Shown in pieces: positions 1 to 12,500 of a DNA stretch of 64,000 nucleotides; position 1 is the stretch's first letter; every line of letters starts with the position of its first letter. A program made the translations under genes and the position numbers. The notes under the pieces are model-generated. The model was not told the DNA's origin, ran no database searches, and saw only the letters and a list, made by a program, of their open reading frames with translations. Origin of the DNA: Rostratula benghalensis (Eukaryota; Chordata; Aves; Charadriiformes; Rostratulidae); NCBI GenBank assembly GCA_013399305.1, contig VXAI01000096.1:2530737-2594736 (forward strand), given 5' to 3'.

Positions 1-451
1 AACAAGTGGAACGCATATGATTTGAGATTATTTTTTCTTCTGGTATTAAGCAGCATTCTTTAATTATTTAAATGCTTCAGAGATGTTCCACGACATTGTG
101 TGATGTGGTAGTTCAGTTAGAGGTGCTATTGCTCATACATGTGTTGTAACCTGCTGTATGTGAGGAACAGAAAGAATTCCAAGTACTTCACTGTAACCTG
201 TGACACCTCTGTGAAATTAAGTATTCTCATTTAAAAGAATTGTATTTGTATATAATGTTATGCACTTAACTGATCCTATAAAGCAACTTTGTTTCTTCCA
301 TTTTAGTTTTAAATTACTCCAAGGGAGAAAAGAATGCTGTGTTTATAAATTTATATTAAATTAACTGTGGCGCAAAGCCTTATGTTACCTGCATGCCTTG
401 CAGATCTAATTCTTGGGTCCAAAAAAATGAGCATCTCTGTTTTTCTTCCAG
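1..451 (+). other. DOCK2: DOCK2 intron, 3' part
   Basis: AT-rich non-coding sequence ending in a polypyrimidine tract and TTCCAG acceptor at 451. No repeat or other gene is recognised. The upstream exons lie outside the window. Confidence 0.8.
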
Positions 452-577
452 GACTTATAATATCTCTTCAGCTTCTTCGTGGTGACATGGAGCAGATCCG
501 AAGGGAAAACCCCATGATCTTTAACAGAGGCATTTCTGTTACCAGGAAGCTGGGTTTTCCTGATGTCATAATGCCAG
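452..577 (+). CDS. DOCK2: DOCK2 exon 1 of window (just before and into DHR-1)
   Basis: Encodes the stretch with [16 protein letters not shown] and [12 protein letters not shown], the conserved lead-in to DHR-1 in the DOCK-A group. The donor is G|GTAAGC at 578; it ends after the first base of a Gly codon completed by the next exon. The acceptor is chosen at 451 because it has the stronger pyrimidine tract (CTGTTTTTCTTCCAG). A second, weaker in-frame acceptor at 470-471 (TATCTCTTCAG) would start the exon at 472 and drop the first residues. Confidence 0.92.
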
Positions 578-3500
578 GTAAGCGTAACAGCTCTAACCTT
601 AAAATATTGGTCTTTTTTTTTCTCATACTCTCCTAGGCCAGTGTCACTGGGATCAGTGTTTGACTTGTAGAAGAGTTGCCTTATTTGTCAGTAGATGTCA
701 GTTCTGTATTCACGGAGATGCGCTACAACATCTTAACTAACAAGCACTAGAGTAATAGAAGGTGATCTGGAAGGAGCGCTCTGATATTCCCCCCACGTCC
801 CCTGCCACTTAGATACCCCTCAGGTGTGCTAAGCATAGAGGATGTATCTTTTCAAATGCATGAATTTTCTTCTCCCCGATAATCCGAAGCCTGAAAAAGT
901 TTCCACTTTGCCACCTTGATGTTGGAGTTAGTGTGGTCCTTTTTTTAACGGTTGACAGTACGTGAGGCTGTAAATATCGTCTGATTCCCTGCTGGCCTCA
1001 GAGAGCACCTTTTCTGCACAACAGCTGCCTTGGCTGAAGCGCTGCTGTACTTCATTTGCTCCTTGCTTCTGGAGCAGTGGCTTGAGGTGCTTCATGTTTT
1101 GGCACAAGTTGAAGTAGCCCCAACGTAGCCAAGAGTTCCGGAGGAAACCGGAACCTGCCCAGTCATGCCATCAATAGATGTAAAACCTGGTATTATACTG
1201 TCTGGGTGTTCCCAGCACAATAAGAAATGGGCTCACTAATGATGTTGCATGTATAGCGTTGGAAATGCTGCCTCGTTGCTATGCATTACAGCCAAGACCA
1301 AGGATGACTTTGCAGACACAGGGAATTTTATGGAAGCATAACCGGAAAAGTATCGGATTTTATTACTGGAAAGACTGCAGTGACACATCAGTATCAAAAG
1401 TAGTTTTGTAGCCTCATTGTGGAGGCTCTTCAGAACACACAAAAATAGGGAGTGGGGGGAAGAATTCTTAGACTGAAGTAAGAGTATTTAGTATGTTTTT
1501 ATTTATTAATGGACTTGAAATTAACAGTAATACAGCAGCAGAGGATGTGGGCTACAAAGCCAATTACAGATTTTTTTTGTCTTAGTGATCTTATACCAGG
1601 TCCAGTCTTAACCAAAAGCAATCAAAAAGGGAAAAGAGTAAATATTGCATGTTGACATGCAGGCACAGCTGCTGCGAGGTGATCGGCTGTAATTGGGATC
1701 ACAGCTGCATGTGTCAGCAAGAATATCTAGATCACAGCTAGAAAAGGCAACTTCAAAAATAACATTTACATACTTGTATAAGTGAACTAATTCTCCTGCA
1801 GTAATCACTTTATTCTCCATTTTTATGTATAAAGTTGTCTGTCAGATGCTTCAGATGGCTGAATTTTAGCTACCTTAAGGAATAACTTTATGGCATCAGT
1901 GTTCCCCCTCATTGTTTTTTTCATTTTCTGGGCCCCAGTCTCTTTCTGCAAGCTGGCATGGAGGGGCCTGTCTCACCTCTACTTCTGCTGGTTTGGGCAA
2001 TGCTTTTGCCCAGGGGTTGGACAAGAAGCTTGGCAGTTTTGATGTGAAAAGAATTCTCTATTAGTTGTGGCTAGTTCAAATTTCCAAACTTTTTTTCTCT
2101 AATTAAAAAATCTACTGGAAACACTGCCTCAGTGCAAAAGATGTCCACAAATCATAAGTATATTACTATGATCTTTGTGATATTCAGCCTAGAGTCCTTG
2201 GACATTTAAGTAAATAAAAATCAGATTCCACAGTGTATGTTTGGAGCACTCCTGGTGCAAGGCTCGTTGTGCAGGTACAGCAGTGAGCTTCCCAACACTG
2301 GTCAGCCCATCAGTTTTTCAGATGCTATTTTTCCAAAGACCACAGTTGCTTGATCTCATTTTTGTGGGAACCATAATTCTTGTTGGAGAAAACACAGGGG
2401 TTTTAAAGATGATAATCTGTTTGGAATTGGTCTCTCATACACACAGATATATCTCTGCTCAAAATACTGATTGGTACAACCAAGTGTGTGAAAGGACCAC
2501 CATTCTGCACTGCATGTATAGAGCCCAGATGCCAAGCTTCAGGCATTTGTCTTTGGGGAAAAAGTGGCTCATGTTTGTTGACAAAGGCAATTTGTACATG
2601 TCTTTAAACACCAGGTAAGAAAAGAAAGGCAGCCATAGGAGTGGGAACAGAGTTTCACTTAGTGATGAATGGGGACATTGTCAGAGTAGAGGTGAGATGG
2701 TAAGAGAGAGGTAGCAATGAATGGTGTTCTAAACAAATTTTTTCATTATCCTGGGTATTCTCCAGGATATTGAAATTTCTGAAAATTTCAGAGATTAAAA
2801 TATAATGTGATTTCACTGATGCAGTGAACAGTAGTCATTCTAGTTACTTCTCAGGTTTTTGGCAGTGGAAATATGTTTGACATTATTCAAGTGACAGCAG
2901 ATATTTGCCTGTTGTTTGCTTTTAAAAAAAGTAGATCAAACTGTTTTCAGTTTATCCAGTTTCTAGGGGAGAGTAAGGTGTCTTTGAGCTGCTTGAACAA
3001 GGACTGACCATCAATTTACTGTGTGCTTATGATGTTACAGCCAGAATCAAACATTCTTTCATGGCTTTACCAGTATTTTCTAAAGTTAGAAAATATCTCG
3101 ATTTTGAAAAAACAAACAAAAACCCAACCGTGTTACGCACATTAGCAGTTGTCAACCATGTCTGCTGCTTTTATTGTCTTTGTCAAACTACCTTTTTCTT
3201 GCTTTGCTTCAGAACTGTTTCTTTCTCATTAAAGACAGGGTTTCCTCTTCCAGAAAAGAGCACAGAAAGTTCAGGACTTGTACTTTGCAAGTGGATGTAG
3301 ATTTTTTTCAAGGCAGTGTGATTTAAAAAAATGTTTTTTATGAATAAATTAATAAAGGCTAGGTCACCTAGTATTGATAAAATATGCAGTGATCATTCTG
3401 CTGAGCCAAGAAATCTATTTTTAAAGAAATAAGTAGCTCTAGCATTCCAAATGAATCTTCTTGGTCATGGGTTTTAACATTTTCACTTTCTTTTTTAACA

Positions 3501-6500
3501 AGAAATCCTCTCACTTGTAGACATCTTAACCATTAAAATTCTGTAGCTGTGTCTTATCACAGTTTTCTTATCCTGTTTTGTTTTCTAAACTCTAGCATTA
3601 GTTCCTATATCAAGCCCTCTTTTCCCTCACTCACTTAAGAGGAACATGAGTGCTAGCTGCTCATCATTAAGAAATAAAGTGAAACCAGTCTTTATGTGCT
3701 TATATCTTGCATGGTTACACAGAACAAGATTAAAATCCTACAGAATAACCATGCCTGTCTTCATTTGTAATGATAAAATGTTCGTTGTTTCCTTCTGTGT
3801 TGTGACCTGAGAAGAGTATAATAAAGATTTAATTATCTTTTTTTGTCCGAATCAGAAGGGTTTCAGCCAGACCAGCCTCATGAAGAGGTGTGCTGGGGTT
3901 TTGTTCAATTGTGATTTTTTTTTTTTTTCTTTTCTAAATTGCTATTGGGTGTAAAGCCATCCATCTGATCCTGACAATTTTACCTTTCCCCAGAGATAAG
4001 AGCAATGAGGCATGTGCTGCTTGCCTTTTGGATTGCAACTTTATTTGTATACAGAACTTGCTGGTCAGAAATCTGTTGCATAGGCATGGCGTTTGTCAGT
4101 TCCCCAAGGACATCCCTTCCCTCCCCCATGTGCTGATAAGTATTCTGTCTTTTACTTTGATCCTCTGATGAAAAGTGCATGCTTCATCGTCTACTTGTGA
4201 GTGATGTTTCTTTCTCTTTTTTTCTCTCTCCTTTGTCTTAATTTCCTGGCTTCTCTCCCTTTCTTTTCCCTATATTCTCTCCCTTTCTTTCTGATGCAGA
4301 GATGAAGATAGTTGGGTGTAAGTTCCTGCTTTTCTGTGTAATGTCTGCTTATTGCTTGCTTGTTCCCATTTTCATATCTTTCATGGAATGTTGGAAATTG
4401 GTAAAGGTGGCAAATCATGACATCATAGGGAAACTCTGGTAAGAGAGAGATGTTTGATTAGTCTCTCTTCATACCACAGTGTTTCAGACAAATTTAGTAG
4501 CCACAACAGATGAATCAGGAGCAAAGTGGGGGAACATCTCAGCACCTGTTCTGTCAGTGAGCACAGAGTCATAGCAAAAATACATTGAGAAATGACATGG
4601 CAAAGCCCATCAGCTGTTCTCACAATGTTCATGGCAAGAGAGTCAGCGAGACTTAATTATGTAGTAATTAATCCCACAAAGCGTTTAGAAGGCCAGTAAA
4701 AATCTATTAATAAACTTGCACAAATAGAAAGTTAAAATACTAAGCTGGAGGAGATAAGAAAACCATATATTAAAAATCAGTTTACTGCTATTGAAAGGAA
4801 ACTGTTTCAGGGGCATCATTGCATTTAAAAAGAGCATTGTATAAATTCTTTCCTAAACACAGAAGTTGTACCATGGAGAGCAAATAAACTAGTAAGTGTT
4901 GTTTGTTCCTGTTCCTTGAAACAACTGAGTGTTCTGTTCACCGAGAGCTAGAGGAACACAGAGTTAAACTTGCATAATGCTCTTTGTGTTGGCAGAAAAG
5001 AACATTAATGTAATTTGCTGTACAAGCAGTAGATAAAAGCTGTTTCCCCTTGCTGCTGTAGTATTACTTGCAATCATGTTCATAGTTGCATACTGTAGCT
5101 TTCTCAAGAATATAGGCCTTGAAAAAATGAGCGAGGGACTGGTAAAGGGGCAGAGAAAAACCTCTGAAGTGAAGATAACGTGGTTCCCAGGGAGTCTGTC
5201 CAGACCAGGCTGCTGTGTAGTGAGGCGAGCAGCGATGCCGCGGGCAGCACAGCCGCCGTGCCCAGGCTGCGAGGTGCATCCTCTCTCAATGCAAGGGAAG
5301 GTGATGCAGCCTGAGGCTGGCACTCCTGAGTGTGCCTACACACGACTGAGAACAGGACCAGACGGTGCCAGAAAGAAGGCCAGGGAGCACTGGAGACCAT
5401 TCCCACACACTGTGCTGTGTCAGAATCATCCCTTAGTGTGTGTGTTTTGTAAAAACAACGTGATGATCTTGTAGCTGACTGTGGGCCTTGTTCTGTTAAC
5501 CTTGTCTGTGCTGCACTTCAGAAGTCATTGCATACTTTTCATTTGGAGAAAGTTAGAACTGTAAGGGTGTGTTAGGCTGTTTGAAATCAGAATTCAGTTT
5601 CCAGCACCCTGCTCTTGTGCAGTGGCCTCCAAAGGTTCTGCAGAGGAGAGGCATTTGCCCATCAGGGAAACGTCGGTTTCAACAGGATACTCATGCTAGG
5701 CCAGAAAGAAGAGCAGCTACCAAAGTAAAGAGCTAGAATAAACACAGCCAAATAATGTTCTAACACTATCCATGAATAGTGAATAATCCATGTATTCTAC
5801 ATTTTATAGTCTCAAAGATTTTACTTACTTGCTGGCCTGAGTCTCTTACAGACCCAAACCCCTGGTGGTTTAACTGCTGTAACTTCACTGAAGTCAATGG
5901 GGTGATGCAGATTTCAGTTGTGAGAACTTTCATTTCTATATAAGACATAAATGTGTGGTTTTGTTTTCTCTTCATAAGCCGTTACCCTCAGTGTTCTTGC
6001 CCATTCACACTCGGGGGGTTATTGGCACTCTTCTGTAAAATGCCAGTGTTTTCAAAAGGTGGTGAACCCAGTAAAGTTAGAGTCAAGTAGACAGTATATC
6101 ACACTGCTAGGCCCCCAGTAAACTGGGCTGTCTCAACAATTTAACAGAGACATAAATAATAATTTTCATAGACAGTGTATCCTGGGCTGCTTAAATTGTA
6201 AAAGACTGAACTTTCAGTTTAAAATACCCCATGAGGACTCTCTGGGTCAAGAGAGTTGCTTTACTACGGGACCTGAAACCTGGCCTGCACATCCCGAGTG
6301 CTGTGAGCTGCCACTTTTCCCCAGCTCCCAGGGGGACTGTACGTGTCCTTTGGGGCTTCCCAAAGTCACACAGCGCTGAGCTCTTAGAAAACAAATTTGC
6401 TGGAATCAAGGTGTCAGAGATTTGTTTGTTTCTTTCTCCTGTAGGAACTGATGTGAATGATGTAACCTTTCTCTGACAGAGTATTAGCCTGTATAAAATA

Positions 6501-9500
6501 GGGACTATTTCTGCCCTCACTGTACAAAACCTTTCAGGATCCCCAAAGAAAAAATATCATACTAAATGCAATTTCTGTAAATTGTTACTACTTTGCAGTT
6601 CAAAAGTTATAGTATAATTTGCAGTTATAGTGGAAAACCTACAAATCTTATGAGGTTAAATCTCCTACTTATTCTCATGGATATTAGACAATTATTGGTC
6701 ATTGGCCCACTTAGTGTTATGAGGTCTTGAACATGAAAAATAAGTAAATGGAAGGCTTCCAGTACATTTATTAATATTCTAAACACAAAATCAGTATATG
6801 GCTTGTGTAGCCCTTGTCATCACTCTGATTTTTCCACCTGTTCCCATTAAAATAGTTTCAGGTAATAGTGAAAGGTTTTAATTTTTATATAAACAAACCC
6901 CCCAAAGCTATAATTTAGAATTTCACAGAATCACAGAATATCAGGGATTGGAAGGGACCTTGAAAGCTCATCCAGTCCCATCCCCCTGCCAGAGCAGGAA
7001 CACCCAGAGCAGGTCACACAGGAACGCAGCTAGAATTTAATGAACAGTTTTACATTTGACACAAGGCTTTGTAAGTAGGTTACAAGCAGCAAAACAAACC
7101 CCATAAAGATGACAGGAAGGTAAAGGAGGAGCTACATAAGAGGTCAGAAAATAATTCTTTTGCTATTATTGCAAAAAGTACTCATTCAAGATGGAGCATA
7201 TAGAATGAATCTCAGTAACTGCATATGTAAAAACTGCACATATTTTATGTGAAACAGCAGTTTACATTTAGTTTTAATTTGAAAACAATTGTAGAGAGAG
7301 GGGCTTTTAAACAAAGGCCATTCTGAAAACTCATTAGGTTTATGTTTCACTCTTGCAGCCATCTAACACACAAACCTCAACTTCAAGTGTCACCTGCAGG
7401 TTTCCATCTATAAATACTTCTGGCCCACTAGCCTTGTAGCACTTTTTTATTTCTGTACTAAGGAGAGGAGGCCACAGCTGACCCAGTTTTACGATCTGTA
7501 CTGCTGCATTTTTGAAGATGTGAGGCTGATGTGATTCAAGTTGGTGTCACACAGCTTTTTTTCCCAAAGCACGAGTTATTGTCACTCCCGAGCCAGTTCT
7601 GTTTGTGCAGTAGTTCACCACACAGAGGGCATCAATCATCTGGTCTGTTAAACAACAACTTTATTTATCTCTTTCTTTTTCCAGCATAATTAAATATGGG
7701 AAAAGCTCTGTCTTCCCAGATTTTTGACTTGACGTGTAGCTGCCACACTGTGTCAGAGCAGGCAATGATCACTTCTTCACCGTACAGACCCCGTGCAAGC
7801 TGCACTCTGCTGTTTGTGCATTGTGTGCTGCAGAATGGGTTCTCCAGCCTTGCAACTGACACACTCCAAATGAAATTTTTAATAAACTGCCCCATGTTCA
7901 AGCATTTACTCCAGTTTCTGTGCTGCCCATTAGTGCATCTGAGCTCAAACCCCTCAAAAGCAGTAGTAGTTGGAGAAAAAATTGGCTTGGGAGGACCCAG
8001 CAAGAGATGTGTTGGGGAAAGGAGATACTTCTTTATAGTGAGATTGTTTTCACTGAAATAAACAGAAGTGTTTGAGTTTGTACATCTAACTCCAGATTTC
8101 CAAGAAACAGATGGACTCCATACCTGATAGTTAAATGCTTTTTGTCATTCCTTGATAAATTTGCTTACCTATTTTTACTATATGTAACAACCTTTCTTAT
8201 ATTTTCAAGATTCAGTAGACAATATTTTTACAAGAGGTGTACCATTGGACTTCACTTAAAATACTTTTTCCCTTCTTCTTTACTCATTTTTATGCAAATC
8301 TGCTGGTTTTTAGATTCCTCTACCCCCATCCCAAAGGCATTTTTTTTAATTAGTGCAGTAATATCCCTCCTGTTAAGCTTAATAGAAGTTAAAATGCTAT
8401 ATATAACCAAATGCTGCCTTTAATTTAGGCTGGAAAATTATTTGCAATCTGACATTGGACTTTGTGTAGCCAGACTGTCTTCCAGAAAAGAGGTCACAAA
8501 TAGGAAGCTCCAAAATGCTAATTATAGTGAGTACAATTAATTTCTATTAGGAGTTATAGCATAGAAATTGAATCTTCTTCCTCTCCTTGTGCGAACTGCT
8601 CAGAAAAAAAGGATGGAGCTTGTTAAGCAGGAGGATCTTCAAAAGAAAAGTCCCTACTTAAATTAATTTTTGCGATGAGTTTCTTATTTCCTTGCTATTC
8701 CTATAGTCAGCAAATAGGTAGTTTAGCTTGATTTTATCAGCAAGATAATTTTCTCTGCTGTTGCGGACTGTGGAGTGTTGCATTTGATGACTATTCTTTG
8801 ATGAGAGAAAACCAGATCAAATATTTGAGGTCTTTCACCAGCCTCTTGCTGTCATCTTTTTCCCGTTAATGAGCCACAGCGTTCCCAGGCCTCTAACTGT
8901 GAGGTGTTTCAGGCAGTCAACTCTGCCTGACTCCGCAGTGGGAGGGAGGCTGATGGGAAAAAAGGAGGAGCACATTTTGCATACAGATTTCCTTTCATAA
9001 GGAGCTCCTAGCGGAAAGCGCCGGCTCTCAGCTACAGAGCCGTGCTTTTTCCATGCCTAAAAAGTTGTACTTACTTCCCAAAATAAAAATGGAAATAAAG
9101 ATGGGACTGAAAGCTTTTATTGTTTGTCCCTACAGTAGATTAAGGAACAAATTCTGTGGGGTTTTAGACTTCAAGAAGAATTTGAAATGCTGCTTGGACA
9201 GACACAAAAGGATATCCCTCGCTGCCTGAGAGCAAGTGCTGCCCATTCCATTGTGCTTCTGAGTCATAAACAGATTTAACTGCATCAGCTTCTCCAAGTA
9301 CTGGGGTGGAAGAAATCAGACACTCAAGGAGTCTCTGCTTTGGGGAGAACCATCCCATTACTTCATTATTTAAGTTTACTGCGCAACAGAGTGCTTGCCT
9401 TGAAAGGGTTTAGTTTTTCAACTGTTTTATATTTTTTGTATTTTCATATATTGGCCTTTAGTATGTTTGCCTTTGTGCCAAGTCAGTAAAAAGAAGTGGG

Positions 9501-12500
9501 AAGTGAGCCATCATGAAATGGCAACAGTAACTAAGTCTTACCAAAAACCAGGTGCTCCCTGCTATGCTTTTGGCACATACTTTTGAATTGACTGCATTAG
9601 TTTTGAAAGCAGGTTTCCAAATCAGATTGTTACCACAAAAAAAAAAAAAAAGTGACCTAGAATCTGTCAAATTCAGGATAACGAGATGCTGAGATAGATG
9701 GTAGCGTTTTTAGTTCTGAATTCAGTCATTTGCTCTGAACGCTCTTGGAAATGAGGTAGTGTGAAGTGAGCAAGTGTCCTCTTTCTTCTCTCTGTGCCTA
9801 GGGACACCAGGGGCCAGTCAGAACTCTCACTAAAAAGTGTTTCATAATTCTGTCTTAATCCCTCTGAACTGAACTACGACCAGGTTTCCAAAAGGCTGCT
9901 TTTATTTTGTTGTTAGGATAAAAAGAAAGTATGAAAATACAGAAAATACTTCAAGAAGGGCTAACAGAATGTAGTTTTCTGCTGATGATCACAAAAATAC
10001 TCATTTGTGTTAGAATATATGTAATAGGAAGCAATAGAACATATATAATAGGAAGTCTGATATAAAATGATGTTTTGTCAGACTTAGCTTGATAACGTGC
10101 AGATGCGCTAACAAGGCCAAGTAATAGAAGGCTTTATCCCCTTCCCCACTTACACACAGTAAAAGCAAGTGGTGATCCCAGGTTCACACTTAATAAAGGC
10201 ATTACTAACAATGGTCTGATTTTACGCATTGATGTTGAAATGTTCATCTTTATTAACAATTAACTTGCTGCTTGGAATGGTTTCGGCATCAGCCCTAGTC
10301 TTGCAGAACAGAAATTGGTTTGCAGAGTCGGAATACACTGCACGCAGGCGCCGAGTCTTCCGTGCTGAATTTCAGCCTGTGGCTCCGCTCTTCCCCGTAG
10401 GTGATATACGCAACGACTTGTACCTCACCTTAGAAAAGGGAGACTTCGAAAGAGGTGGGAAAAGTGTGCAGAAGAACATTGAAGTGACCATGTATGTGCT
10501 CTATGCGGATGGAGAAATCTTGAAGGTAAGCACTTGTCTCCTCCTTGAGCTTCAGGTGCCGTCCGCTTCCCCCGTGGCTGTATTCTCTTGGGTTGTTGTC
10601 TCTGATGAAAGGGAGGTGCGAAATTAAAACTAGATCTTACTTCTTTCTCTTTTTGTTTTTGTTATTATTTGTTAATATTTTGAAGGAAGTGGTCAGTTAT
10701 AAATTCAAAATAACTTGGAGCACGTCCTTTGTATGGGTGTAAGGGACTTGGAGAAAATATTCATAAACTGAACAGCTTCTGTAATTCCAAATAACTGTGA
10801 TTACAAGAGAGACTTTTAAATCTGAGATGTTGGAGTTCCGGTACTGAAGGTAGTTTTAGAAAGTAAATTTGAGTTGCCTGATTTCCAAGATGCTGGCTTT
10901 CACCTGGGGATGGCTCTGCTCTTTCTTTTGGTATTATTGTAGAGAAGACAAGGCAGCTTTGTGTGAGTTGAGGGGGTGTGAGGATGCAGAATTAAAAAGA
11001 AAGTATTTTGACATAAACATCTGCCAGAAATAACTTCCTTCACAGCAATAAAATGGCCTTCGTAGTCATTACCACGGGGAGCCTAACACCAAAGTGCTGT
11101 GCACCAAACTCATTGACGCAATCTTTTCTTTGAGTTTAGTTTTCACTTGAAAGGGGAACTTTTCCTTTATTACTGCAACTGTTTGTGATTTCATTAAAAG
11201 TATGCCTCCAATGAGGACCTGGCAGGAGGATCACAGTTCTCTTCAGTGTAATTCCATTAGGTGTACCTTTGGCATTGAGTGACAGACTTTCAATGGTCGC
11301 TTCATTTCACAGCAGTCTGCCAAAGCCCAGACTGGGTCTTTACCCTCTGAACTGCAGTATCAGCCTCTTGAAATGTTAACGTACCTACTGCTAACTAATT
11401 ACACTCAAACTGTGGTTATCAGTCTTTACTTCTCCCTGGTTTTGGTTGGAATGGTCATTCATAGATACAAAATTACCTTTTTCTCACCCTTCCTTGTTAT
11501 TACCACTGTAGCTGCTGCGGGGCTTTCCATGGGATAGCGGAACAGACATGCTACAAACAAACAAAGAAAAAGGTAGTCAAGCCAATTAGAAAAAAATCAG
11601 GAGAACATTTGTCATAAAGGAGAGACTTTACACATCAAGGACTTTGTAAAAGAAAGTGTTTATAGCATTTTTTTATGTCATTGCTCCTCTGGATAGTTGC
11701 AGTCAAAGCAACAAAGACACTGGGTTTACATCAGGGACATCTTTGGTTCATGGTGTCTAATGATGCCTAAAATGCACTGTATTTCAAGACACTATTACTA
11801 TATTACAGACACTAGAATTCTTCTACATAGGAAATACTCAAAGGTACAAATTAGCAAATCTACTGAAAAATATATAAAAGGGCCATCAAGGACAATAGAA
11901 ATTGAACTTTCCTTCCCTTTAATTTGAACTCATTCTCACTGCTTACGTACATTTTTGTTCTGTCATAACTGCAGAATAGAACTAGAAAAATAACACATAA
12001 AACTGAGTATCAATTGAATGGAATATAGAGGCATAGTTCAAAAGTGCTAAATGACAATTTGAGAGAATAATGACATGCACATAAGAGAAAGAAGCAGCTA
12101 TTTAGAATTGAGTTTGCAAACTAATCATGTCACCTCTTTTTTTCATCACTACATGATTTAAAAATTGTGCAAATTCATCTACCAAAGTTCAAGTGAATGA
12201 GACAGCCATCTGGAATTGCTTCTAACTTAGTGAGTTATCTTACCATTCAAGGGTAATGTCCTTGTAGGAGACAGCTGATCCTGTTGGGTATACATGGGCT
12301 GCCTTAAGTCTAGAGAAAAGCCCTGAAAATTGTAAGAATTCAGAGCCTTGAGAAGCGCGAGCTCCATCAGTTCTAACTATCCCACCCGTGCAGTCTGGGA
12401 ATCCATTTACCTAATACTTAACATAGCTCTGCTAGTGGTTTAGCAGCCACTAAATGGGTTCTGGTCTGCCTTTTATGTTAAGAATTCAGTTTTAAACCCT

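Larger units (their letters stand above)
578..10400 (+). other. DOCK2: DOCK2 intron, 9.8 kb
   Basis: Largest intron of the window. It holds a pyrimidine tract (4207-4293), a GC-rich patch (about 5210-5350), a CR1 insertion (6924-7030) and an A15 run (9637-9651). Short ORFs of up to 132 codons on both strands show no recognisable protein and are what chance would give. Confidence 0.75.

Noticed and set aside
2241..2618. 125-codon plus ORF in the first large intron
   Set aside because: No recognisable protein and no splice or promoter context; length is within chance.
5076..5474. 132-codon plus ORF as a gene
   Set aside because: Length is within chance expectation, no domain is visible, and competing ORFs exist on the other strand.
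6421..6540. Possible second MIR relic (CTGTATAAAATAGGGACT)
   Set aside because: Only one short block resembles the consensus; the others are missing.
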